DNA from: Acanthochlamys bracteata
Lineage: Eukaryota > Streptophyta > Magnoliopsida > Pandanales > Velloziaceae
Length of the DNA stretch: 64,000 nt
Direction of reading: 5' to 3'
NCBI GenBank assembly: GCA_019914995.1
Contig: CM034143.1
Coordinates: 4,937,501-5,001,500, forward strand
In this document: positions 25,502-37,200 of the stretch, piece by piece
Layout: each line of letters opens with the position of its first letter
How positions within the stretch are numbered: the stretch's first letter is position 1
Notes under the pieces: generated by a model
What the model saw: the letters and a program-made list of their open reading frames with translations, nothing else
Databases searched by the model: none
What the model was told of the DNA's origin: nothing
Made by a program: the position numbers and the translations under genes

Positions 25502-27891
25502 TTTTTAAAAATATTTAAAAATATACAATTAAAAATTTAGAAATATTTTTTCTGAAAACTAATGCGAAATTCACTCTGACTACAAAAAAACAACATGAAT
25601 AACCAGCGACTAATACAATATAGAATTTCGTACGCCCTATCAATGTATGTGTCCATCTGGGATCTTACCAGAGAAAAGAGCTTTGATGAAGGATAGACAC
25701 GTTTAACTACGACTGAAGTTGAAATTTCTATAAGTTTTATAGAAAAATAAGTTTACTCTTTTATATTCTTAAATATATTAAAATATACAATTTATAATGA
25801 GTAATTTATTATATTTTAAATTTAACAAAATTCTGAATACTATAAAAGTTAAAAAATTAAAGCGGAGATGAAAAGAGTATCTAAACATGCACAGCCAAAC
25901 AGAATCTTAATACGACGCAAGTTTTCACGTCATAAGCAACAAACCGGCTTTTGTAGCATATTACTCAATGTCATATTTCCCAAAAATTAATTATTATGTT
26001 ATCTTGATTTGGATAAAATGCATGCTAGAAACTATTTTAAGATACATTTTTCCTAAAAATTAAAAGATCATAGATTTTTTTTTTTTTGGTAAATACTAAC
26101 TACATGTACATAGAGATTTGAAAACTTTTGTTTTAATAGAAAATTTTTGTATATAATATTTTATAGTTCATCCAAATAAAGACCTCTTCCTTTCAAATTA
26201 AAATGAGGTTTATGAAAATAAAAAATTAATTAAAAATAAATTTTGATAAAAATTGAATTTAGAATGGTAACTAAAAACGATGAAATAAAATTTAAAATAA
26301 AATTTGATATAAAAATAAAAATATCATATGAAGCGATAAATAAAATATATATAATAGTTAAAATTTAAAAAATTAAAATTCGATATAATTAAAATATGTC
26401 TAAAAAATTTATGATAATTGAACGAGACGAAGTCATTTCCCATGGCGTAGAAAGAGAAGTTGTTGTCGCAGCATGAGATAGAGAAGTTTTTTTTCAATAA
26501 CAGTGAGACAAAGAGACAGAGCTGAGGAGTCATTTCATCCACAGGAACACAAGAAGACGCTTGATAGCATGCTTCCATAAACCACCCACACCCATTTGCG
26601 TCACTCTTTTATGTGCATCAACAGTTGAGACTCCAGCATGTTTCTGAAGGCATTGCGTGCTTGGCTCCGCAAACAAATTAACCCTCGCCTTCCTCATTTC
26701 TCAAACTTCCCTATTTCTTTTTGGTTTTTTTTATTTTTTCTGATTGATTCATATGTTTAACCATTAAGAAGTTAAATAGTAGCAACTTTTGCAATGCTAG
26801 CTACATAATTAAGTATCAAGAATCCGGCAAGCAAATCAAACTCCATGTGCAAGGAGTAATAATTCATTTTGTTTGTCACAAACAAAGACTAAGAGACTAT
26901 TTTAGCAGAGAGTTTTGTACTACTCTTTATTTCATTTAAACTTCATATTTTTTAATAATTTATATATTTTTTAAAATACAAACAAATTATATATTATTAT
27001 ATATATATAATAATAATAATATTTTTTAGATATAAAAATTAAATTTATGTTTTAAAAAGCCTCATGATAAGCTTATTTTTTGTAGAAAAATTCCTGAATT
27101 TAAGTATTTCCAAACGATCTCTAAATTATGTCTTAAACCATAGGTCAATTAATTAAAGAGCTGAAAGTGTTTCCTTCGTCTAACATTTTTCATCTCAATT
27201 CCCCTGCTTGATGTATGAACTAAAATGAGAATCTATGACAGAGAGGAAGATTTCAATTGAAGTTTCTTCAGGAGAGCATCAGAGGGAAAAAATGCCCTGA
27301 AGCTTTTTTGATACTGTGAAGAATCCATGTGTGGAAACATTGGTTATATATGAATAGGTGTTTTCTATGCCATGTTCTTTGTTCGTACATTTCAATGTAG
27401 CAATGGCAATGCTGCAAAAGCAACCATATTTTAATGGTAGAAGAATTATCCTATTTTCCTGTTCAAATTCCAAACAAATACCACAACAGAGGACAACCTT
27501 GTCCTCAGCCGACTTTTTCAAAGAAGTGCTACTCCTCATGGAGAAAAGCTGCCTTGATCAGGTTATTGTAACAATTATTTGATCAAATGAAAGAGATTAG
27601 AACCATTTGTGTGGGAATAACATTTCTCAAAGCTTAATAAGGACACATTTGATAGTACTTATCACTAGTTATCAGAACTTCATTCAAATTTTTATTTTCT
27701 AAGTAACTTTCTATAATATTTTAAATTCTTTTAATAAATTTAAAAAATACAGATAAATTATACGTTCATAAAAATTTTATATGCATAATTTTACTTTTTA
27801 AGATAAAAAAATTCAAGCTTGTTTTCTGGAAGGTCTTAATATAAACTCCTTTAGAAAAGCTTTTTTATTTTAAACACTCTAAAACATACCC

Positions 27892-27892
<1 letters not shown>

Positions 27893-27923
<31 letters not shown>
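27893..27923. repeat. (AAT)n microsatellite
   Basis: About ten perfect AAT units directly after a MITE-like right end (ACACTCTAAAACATACCCTT). Confidence 0.9.
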
Positions 27924-27925
<2 letters not shown>

Positions 27926-30037
27926 AAGTGGTGCACTAAAGAGTATACTTGTACTTAGGCTTTACCTATGGCAAAAGGACTGAAGAATGGTAAGGTTTGC
28001 ATAAGAACATATAAAACTAGGAATCAAAGATCAATGTCTTCTTCAACTAGTGTTACCCAAACACACACACAGAAAACCAGCATCAATTCAAAAGCTGATT
28101 TCAATTTGAAGCCCAAAAAAAAAAAAGAAAACCTGTATATCATGCCCGATTGCAAATGACAAATTTATAGAGTCGTAAAATTCAATTATTAGCCAAACTT
28201 GCTTGTGCACTCCTCTCTCATTTTGCCCTGAAATCAATCATTCAAAATACAACATAACCCTACCCATGATCGCAAGCAAGAGGAAACAACTCAATTTCCA
28301 TAATGAACATGACTCATGACTGCCAGGTCTAGCCAACTGGCAAAATTTCTCAGCAAATATACAAGCAGTTCCATTGCAGCTTTCATATTTGCAATCTAGT
28401 TGGGGTATCCTTCTCACATGAAATCTTTGACAAATGAACAGTTTAGGTTTTGTTGGTTTGATAGCAAGGAAAAGAAAAGACAAATAAAGCAAAAATCTAT
28501 AGCTATTTCACATGCTTCTTCTGAGGATGACCAAGATTCAAGACTTAAGACAAAAATCAAATTAGCTGGATGCTGAATTTCCATATTTGAATCCCAATAT
28601 CAACACTTTTCCACAGGCCATACATTATGTCCAAGCAACTAGTTACAATGCACAGACAAACAAGTCAACATACTAACTCTTTCTGGCAGACTCCATTCCT
28701 ATAAGAAAAAGCTCGCAGACAATATTCCATTTAGGTGTCGCATGCTTATTAGTACTTATTATCATTTTATTTTAATTTCTCATTTCTAATAAACTTTGTC
28801 CACCATTTTATTTTGTAAATGTCGTGAAGACTACTCAAGTAATTTGATTGACGGGCAGAGAAGTTCTGGTTTTCCAAACAATGCCCCATAATTGATGATC
28901 TAGCTTTAGGCAGAAGCCAAGAGATTTCGAATATAAGAGGGTATAAAAACCCACAAGATACAGCTAGAAAAGGATTTAAATATCTGTCACATGTAGGGCA
29001 CTCTTATTTGCTTGGAGATGGATTTCAAAAATAAAATTTAAACAATAAGTAAAAAAATGAATTTATTAGAATAAAGTTATAAGAAAAATATAAAAATTAT
29101 CTGAAGTAATTTTTTATTAAATAAAATCACTTTCGAATAAAGTAGACACGCCTGTAGCCTCTTTGAAACATTTTCTTTGTTAACATAGCAATCTATCTTA
29201 TGGATCTCAAGCGTGTATTACTTATATCGAACAATAAAGTCCACAAAATAAGGATAGAAGCCATACAGTTTCTCCACACAAATAAGGATGAAAGGCAACT
29301 ATGACCATTCCCTTTTGAATTTGATGTCAAACCAAATACATACAAGAGCTTTGCCATTTGATCTAATTTTAATGTTATCCAAATCCAACTTTTGCAATTA
29401 TCAACAAGACAAAATAAAGATCAACCACCCATGTTGTAATTAGATCGAACTAGATGTCAGTGAACTAAATGTCAGCCAACGTCAGTTGAACTACTCGAGC
29501 TCTACCGATTGCTGTATGAAAAATGCTCTATAAGAAGAGAAACAAAAGCCAAGTTTTAGGTGACATAGTTTTGCTTCTTGTTTTTCTAACAAATAAATTA
29601 TTTCTTCCGAGTTTGGTTCAAGACAAAATCTTCTTAGAGAATATTTAATAGTGCTTATGACAAAGAGCTTTCGACAATGAAAGATATTTTGAAATTTTTT
29701 TAAAAAGAGTCTTTAACTTTTGGTATTTAAAAAATAAAAATTCTGCATAAAAAACTGTATGACATACAATTCACATATAATTTCCAATATTTAAAAAAAT
29801 TATAAAATACTATAAAAAATTTATCAAAAAACGTCAAACTTTTGGGAAATAAGATTCTGTGCCATAAACACTACCAAACATTTCCTTGAAACTTTTAGTT
29901 GCCATCTTTCTTCAAATTCCAGCACCTATTCATATAAGCTAAGGAATTATTTGAGAATACCTATTATAAGAAGCTTTTTTCGAATGAAGTATTTTAAAAA
30001 ATTTTCGACAAACAAATTTAACTTTTTACCTCAAATA

Positions 30038-30041
<4 letters not shown>

Positions 30042-30085
<44 letters not shown>
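30042..30085. repeat. (TA)n microsatellite
   Basis: About 22 uninterrupted TA units within an A/T-rich MITE-like block (about 29940-30300). It is likely to be length-polymorphic. Confidence 0.95.
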
Positions 30086-30086
<1 letters not shown>

Positions 30087-30409
30087 GACCTACAATTTAC
30101 ATATACTTTTTAAAAAAAAATTTAAAATCTAAAAAATACTTGAGAAGGTTTACAAAAAAATATGAGAACATTTAAGTAAGCAGGCTAGCCAAACTTCTCG
30201 AGCAAGAAAATCAACTACTTGTTTAGGAGTGGGAAAAACGTAGTATCCTTAACACACCGCAAGAGGAAAACAATGCCGTAAGCACTACCAAACATCCCCT
30301 AAATTTCTTTTGTAAACAACTGTCCCATACTTCTCATGGTCCATGCTCATATTACTTTCAAGCCAAATGTCAGGGCCTAGAGTTTTACATCGCTCGTGCA
30401 CTTGGTCAC

Positions 30410-31660
30410 CCTTGTGTCTACCGAAGTTTGGACCTTCTATCCTCTAATTTTGATCGTCACGTACATTCGACCCTGCACCTTAAGTTTTGGCATCTCAGTT
30501 TTAGTTTTGACGACATTAAGGAGTTATGGCGAGCCCATCCTTACTTCTATAGATTGTTGTTGTGGTTCATCCACTATCTCAATTAGTGCCGAGAGCTTGT
30601 TCCTTTTTCGACATTCTCTCGCCATATTCATTACAAAGGAAGCATTTTAAAAATTGCTTAACGTTCCATTGGCTATTTCCATTGCCTTCTTAGCCTCTAT
30701 GAGAGCCTCTCTTGGTCTTACGTGAGTCAAATGCTGCATTTTTAACTTGATGACTATCTCCACCACCATTATTCTTAAAGTTCTCATTGAAGCATGCTCT
30801 TCCTGAGCTTGTTAAACTCAATCAAAGACTCAGCTATAGCAATGACAGTTGATATTTTGAGCTTCTCTACGTTGTATCCCCAATTTTACCTATATTTGTA
30901 ATAGGTCCATGAAAATAAAAGAGGCATTTTGAAAAATCGGGGATCTTTAAAATCAGCTCTGAAAATTACTTCACATAATGCCTTATGCTACCTTGTGTGC
31001 TAAACGCTAAAGCTTTACCCTCACTTCATCCTTGGTATTCACTAGATAGAATTGCCGTTTGAATTCTCTCTTGAAATCATCCCAAATGGCAATATTGCAG
31101 GTCCTCCTGTTGATCTCGGTATGCCCCATTCTCCATCATACTATTACAATATCCTCAAAATAAAGAGTGACATGGTCGATCTTATATGCATCTTCTGTGA
31201 TAACGTTACTCTGAAAGAGTTGCTCTAATCTCAACAGAAAATTATCAATCTCCTTCGCATTCCGTGCCCCTTATATGTTTTAGGTCTTTGAACATTCAAC
31301 TTCAAAGGGGTTGAAGTTGAGAGCATGACGATAACTCTCCCGTTTGTGACCACTATCTACAAAGAGCCCAGTCTTCTCAAACATCACTCAACTCATTGGT
31401 CAATTTTGTGACCTCTTTGCTAGGTGTTGCAACTTCTCTCATATCCTTACCATACCACCAAAGAAAGTATTTAATGGCTTATCTTGGCGAGAGCATGGTT
31501 CGACCACCACATGCAAAATGTCTTGCATCTCTCCACTAAATTCTTATTGTTTCTTCTCTATATTCTTGATGTTTTGACCCAACTCTTCGAATTAGCCCAC
31601 CCTATCAGTTATAGCTAGCTCTAACTTGGCAAGCCTTGTATTCACCTCCGCCATCATGTC
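30410..31660 (-). pseudogene. Decayed gag-protease of the LTR element
   Basis: Minus-strand frames recall plant gypsy Gag: MAEVNTRLAKLE near the start, then RPKTYKGARNAKEIDNFLLR, a segment like WDDFKREFKRQFY (the capsid-like Retrotrans_gag region), AIAESLIEFN, a damaged zinc-knuckle region (CFLCNEYGERMSKKE), and a protease start where the catalytic DTGA is altered to DTRV. In-frame stops and frameshifts are present throughout, so no functional product is expected. Confidence 0.8.
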
Positions 31661-31761
31661 CATGGACTTCTTTATACGTTGACTACTGCTTTCGGAGCCT
31701 TTCTTTCATTTTTACTCGTGAATGATAACATCGCTTCCGTTTGCTATATTCGTTTGGTAAA

Positions 31762-31778
31762 CCTTAGTTTTAATACCA
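31762..31778 (-). other. Retrotransposon primer-binding site
   Basis: Minus-strand TGGTATTAAAACTAAGG, a diverged form of the initiator-methionine tRNA complement (TGGTATCAGAGC) that plant LTR elements use as primer site. It lies two bases inside the LTR end. Confidence 0.7.
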
Positions 31779-31780
31779 CT

Positions 31781-32283
31781 TGTCATGAATCTAGAATTTT
31801 ACCTTACATCGTTTGGCACTTAGTCACAACTCTTATAATTAAGTCAACTTTTTCTCTAATATAACTAAAAAATAGTTAGAAAGCTTATATAAACTTGAGA
31901 GAAAATATAGAAGTAAGAAGCACACTTGACAAACGAGCTTGGAAAGAACATTGTATTGGCGAACTTGTTATAAAACTTTTGCTTGATAGTTCAGAATGAG
32001 GGTCTTACCCTTCTATTTATACCTAATGAATGTCCTCAATGAACGGTAGAGATTACTTTGACTGGACAATGAAAAATATTTGATTCAAAAAATTCTTACA
32101 TAATATCCATACAAAAATCAGCATTCTTATACTATTATAGATTTGTCACATACATCCTAAATATCTAGAGTATTTTACTATACTTTAAACCTACACTGTG
32201 TAGAAGGTATTTTGCCTAAATAAAAAACATTTTATCAAGGTAAGCATGATGTAAAGACAAGCTAAAATAACCATATCATGACA
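31781..32283 (-). repeat. 5' LTR of the truncated element
   Basis: A 503-bp segment bounded by perfect 8-bp inverted termini (TGTCATGA at 31781 and TCATGACA ending at 32283), as expected for TG..CA LTR ends. On the minus strand it has a TATA box (TATAAATAG, 32021-32013). It abuts the primer-binding site after two bases. Confidence 0.75.
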
Positions 32284-34277
32284 CAAAGCAACGAGGAATT
32301 TGATCATAATTTCTCTTTCTCAAGTTAATAACAAAGGATATGCTAATACTTTTTTGTATGACAAATGGATATTTAGCATTCTTTTGACATATCCTCAAGT
32401 TCTCCAACATCACAGCCATTACCAATAACAACAATATAAGTATCCAGTCTAGCAAGAATTAGAATCACTTTTCATGAATTAATCTAAGAACAATTTTATT
32501 ATCAAACTGAATGTAATGTTTATAAACATGAATATCATGGAAGAAGTTGGAGACGGAATGACAAGCAGGATTTAATTGTTAGAATCATATAAAATAACCC
32601 TTCACTATACGAATTACCTATTCTACATCCTGATATTGCTAAATACACATAAAAAAGCAAGGAGGGTGATCTAACGTGTATAACAAAAAACATAAACCCA
32701 GAAATCTAATAGATCACGAACACACCCTAGACTAGTATACTACTTCAGATCAATACAGCGTATCATTAGAAACAGGCCAACAAAAACTGCAAATATAGAT
32801 ATCAAGGAAAAAAACAAAAGCCTTACTTATCTAGGTTCCAGTCTATAATGAACTCTTCATTGGAGAAGGCACTCTTAAAACCAATTCTTTTATCTCAACT
32901 TGAACAAAAGACATACATAGACTATTAAAAAAAAGCACAGTTTTATTCAGGACTATTTTACACTGGAACAAACTCAAGGCATCTGGCAATTGATTAAACC
33001 CACTGTGTGGTTTCACTAAAATAGCACAAAACTAAAATTGGAAATGTTAGAACTTCTCCATGAGATTGGTGTAAGAAAAAAAGACCTGATCCATTAGTGG
33101 ATTTGGAAATAAATCACAATCTGAAAACACTTGTAAAGAATGAAGTGCGCCTTGCTCATCTGTTATATTCTAACCAGATCGATACTATCACAATCAAATT
33201 TTGGAGGAGTTCAATTTTCAAATTCGTATCCATCAGGCCACCACCATCCAAAATATTTGAGTATATGGGAAAGGAACCGACTAGTACTTCCATATAAGTA
33301 TAGTATAAAACTTCAAGATATTAAACAATACCACCGGTTCATATTCATATTTAGAATAAAAACAATATTCTAAAAGAGTGCAACAACAATGAAGTAGAAG
33401 AGTGGTCGAAAAAGATTAGTGAAATGAGTTTCAGTAACTATGTGCACATTTGTCACCATAGTAATTTTAACATAAGCCATACAACTAAGGAGAAGCTTCA
33501 TGTATAACAAAATTCCAAATTCAGTCAACCAACTGATACAGAATCCATAGCTAAAAACTTGAAAGAGATGCATCACCAATGCAGAGTTAACTAGAAGTGT
33601 CTGAGACAAAATGTACTAGAATCAATATATTACTGAAGTTTGAATAAAAACCAAAGAATGCAATGAAAATGCCTTAGCAGAAATGAACTTTCAGCTAACA
33701 TGTTGACTCAGAGTTGAATAAATTAGAAGTAACACCAGCATCCTTTTATATGACATGCTAACTCAAGTTATCGAAAATTCAAGTAATAGAAAGTACTTTC
33801 TCTGACCTATATAAAACTAATAACAAATTCTTCAGTCACGAGATTCTTGTTGCTAATAAGATGACAGACAATGAGATACATAAATCTGACAGTTCCAACT
33901 ATCTGGCCCTGAATAGGAGTTGCCAATTCCCCTAGCAAGTTTGGTGCTTCGACACCCAACCATTTATATACAATATTTCTCAAACCTTCTTTAATCAAGT
34001 CAAACATCAATCTGCAGCCAACAAGATTATTTGAGTTCTCTTTCCAGATTAAATTAATGCAAGGAACTGCTATTTTCTGTTCATAAGCATTCATGAAGAA
34101 TTAGCAGAAACAAGTTTTGTATGCAGAATTAAGACTATCTTAGAGTATCATGAAGAATGCTAAGTTAACTTATAAAAGTGTCTTCACTATCAGAAGAACT
34201 ATTGCAAGAGGTTAGAAACGACCTTAGTTCCAGTATATGTAGAAGCACAAAGTTTTGAGTATGAACTACCAGCATAA
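32284..34277. other. 3' flank and possible 3' UTR of the ZTP29 gene
   Basis: No supported gene. Frames at 33097-33373 and 33807-34094 have no recognisable domain. The part nearest 34278 probably includes the 3' UTR of the transporter gene on the minus strand. Confidence 0.4.
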
Positions 34278-37200
34278 CTATAGATTCATGTCCTCTGGTA
34301 AGCTGATCTCCAGGAAATATAAGCTGCAAAATATAGCGAATTTTGAATGGAGAAGAATGCGATTGACATAAAATAAGATTTAAGCAACAGTAGCATAGAT
34401 AATAGCTGCACACAAAATTTCTGATAGTGACAGAAGTCACTATTAAGGCCTCAATCGTTCCTATTATAAGTCCTTACCATGGAAGAATTTTCCTATTGAT
34501 CCCATCATTATCTAGAACAGGACCTGCTCTAGCTCTCATATTTGACTTATTAATTTACTGCACTTGCTCCTTTAACATCTATGTCTAACTTCATGAAAGC
34601 TACCTTTAGCAGATATTAAAAGTCTGTGTCAGAAAGGAATTGGAGTTCTAAAATTTTTCTACCGAGAAACCAATTCAGCAACTTTTCTGAAAGCTTACGA
34701 AGTACGAAAGCAATCAGGTTGAAGACTCAAATGGGAACCCGCCAGAGAATATTACACAAAGATTCAAGATGGAACTTTATTACCCAATTACCCAATTATA
34801 AAACCACTATTCTCATGCTAATGATTAAATAAGAAACGAAACTGATAAACTATAATATATCTGTTTTGAATTTTTTCTTTTTTGTCATGTTGATTAAGAG
34901 TCAGATGAACGTGTGGTCCGATTGAGTTGAAAATTTGTCAATATATTCACAACTCATAACTATTCATATCCAACGGTGAATATCATATTTGGAGCTTTGT
35001 ATCGGTAGAACTAGACCGATTTGCCTTAAAAAATGATGTGCATCTATCTTTCCCATATATATATATACACACACATGGGGAAGGATTGGGGCAGTCTAAT
35101 CTTTAAGCACATTCCAGCGTACTCGACGGCCGTTTGTGGCCGTAGAGATATCCAAATCTGATCTCTACTATTTGATATGAATAACTAAAAGTCGGTAATA
35201 TATTGACAAAATTTTATCTCGATTGGACTACGAATCGACTTCCATCCGGCCATTTGATCATGATGACACAAATAATAAAAGTTAACAATATATAAATTTT
35301 CTTTTTAAGTCATCTTGATCAAGTAGTCCGATGGAGATCGATTCGTATTCCGATTGAGATTAAATTTTGTCCAAATATTACCGGCACATAATTTTTCATA
35401 TATAATGATAGAAATTGAATTTGAAGATCTCTATGGCCACAAACGGCCGTGGAGTGCACTGAAGTGTGCATAAGACTGGAGTATAATATATTTCCAAGGA
35501 GTAATTTGAATTGATTATATAGACACTGCCACCAACCTTGCAGACATAAAAGCCATTCCAAAGAACACTGCTTTGACAGCTTGTTTCTGTCCCGCATAAT
35601 CAAATGCTAACGGTAGCATTTCATGTAGAGTTAGGAATGCCATCACTCCACCAACTGCATGGATGTGTTTGATGTTAAGAAATAACATAGTTAACCAATT
35701 ATTATTTTTAGGAAATCAGGTTTAGAGAAAAGCACCTGATCCAAGTAGACCTTCAAGAATTTCAGGGCTCAGGCTGCTTGGAAATAAATAAGCTGCATAG
35801 TAAGACGCTCTATGTTATACATTTTTGTAGCTTTTTTGCATTCCATAATAATATTCAATGGGTATAACTAAATGAAAAACTTTTTGAACATTTACAAGAA
35901 CTGAATAATGCAATCTACTTCACTAGGAATATATACTTTATGGATACTAAAATGAAACGTTCAAAATCTATCTGTAAGTTGGTTTACCTACTATGACCAC
36001 TCCCAGGGGTTCAGCAAAACCAGAAATTGTAGCTAGTTTGAATGCTTCCCATTTACTGAAAAAGCAGTTTGAACTATCAAGTTAAATCCAGAATTGCACT
36101 TGCTTCTCAAAATAAGTAAACTAGGCTTGTCCAGATATCCAGAAGTGAGAATCTTTTTCCTTGCTCTCTCTAAAGATAATGGCATATTACATACCAGAAT
36201 ACCTTCAACCCAGACTAAAAATAAACAATACACCCACCATTCACCAGGGCAAGTAGTACTGACTAATAAAATAAGAACACATGTAATTCATGTTCAGAAA
36301 ACTGTACTACCTTTCAGTTGCAAAGTAGACTGGAAGAGCTACAGCAACTCCCTGAAAACAAAACCTAAAGAAATCATAAACATATACTTTCCTGTGCCCA
36401 TAATGGTACTCATGGCCTTCCAGCGCAGATATACCAAATCACTATAAATAAACTTAGCTTGACCAAAAATGGCCATAAGTCCTCAGTGCAAACACATACC
36501 TCAGGAATATTATGAAGAGCAATCGCCAAAGCTAGGTTAAGACCAACACGGAGTCCCTGAGACGATTGTAACAAACAGAGTAAGCAATCTATGAACCGCA
36601 GTTGTTTTATTTAGACTTTTATTAAAATACTTATTTAACTTTCCGATAGAATTTTGACAGAGCAGAAATACTTGTCTAATAAACACACACACACAGAATG
36701 TGAATTGGGCATCCACTAAAATAAAGAATTGTTTTGCACAAAACAAAAAGAATCACCTTCATTGAGCCGAGAAATACAGCCATTCCCTCTGGAAAATTGT
36801 GCAAGCTGATACCTGCATGGTTCTTAGATGAGTGCCTATGCACATGTTGCACACTCTTCTTCTTCGATATTTCACAAATAATTATGCTATCTTTTTTGAT
36901 AAATTCAAATTCATTCAATTTTTTTCTATGCTCCATAAACTTTATGATAATGAGTATTAACACAAACACATTCATGACAACTTTATGTTCAAGCTACTTA
37001 AATCCATGAGCTCCTAGGATTTTTTATATTGCAACCAATTTGCTACAGGTACACCATGGAGTATCTCCAGCTATTAATTGAGAATCTAGTGGTGGACATT
37101 ACAAACTTCAATGAAAAGACAATATCCCAAATGATAGCCTTTGTAGTTCGTTCATATATATTGCTACTTTAAAAAAATTGAAATAAGAAAGAGAGAATTG

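Larger units (their letters stand above)
23191..30367. other. Gene-poor intergenic region with MITE-like blocks
   Basis: About 7 kb without a supported gene. It is dominated by A/T-rich blocks bounded by short G/C phrases such as CCAAACG, which look like MITE remnants. Simple repeats are at 25477-25501, 27893-27923 and 30042-30085. The stretch 28200-28740 is less A/T-biased and could be transcribed, but I found no coding frame. Confidence 0.45.
30368..32283 (-). mobile_element. Truncated Ty3/gypsy-type LTR retrotransposon
   Basis: Read on the minus strand: a complete 5' LTR (32283 down to 31781), a primer-binding site (31778-31762), a decayed gag, a zinc-knuckle region, the start of an aspartic protease, then an abrupt join near 30410 to about 45 bp that match the end of the LTR. 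Reverse transcriptase, RNase H, integrase and most of the 3' LTR are missing. The 5-bp flanks (CCAAA at 30363-30367 and CAAAG at 32284-32288) agree only partly, so the target duplication is not clear. The frames contain several stops and shifts. Confidence 0.8.

Noticed and set aside
30368..30650. An independent solo LTR on the left, suggested by the TGTCA start.
   Set aside because: Similarity to the right LTR lasts only about 45 bp and then runs directly into protease and zinc-knuckle frames, so it is only a leftover 3' LTR end.
33807..34094. A 95-codon minus-strand open frame downstream of ZTP29.
   Set aside because: No recognisable family and no splice partners; it is more likely 3' UTR or flanking DNA of the transporter gene.
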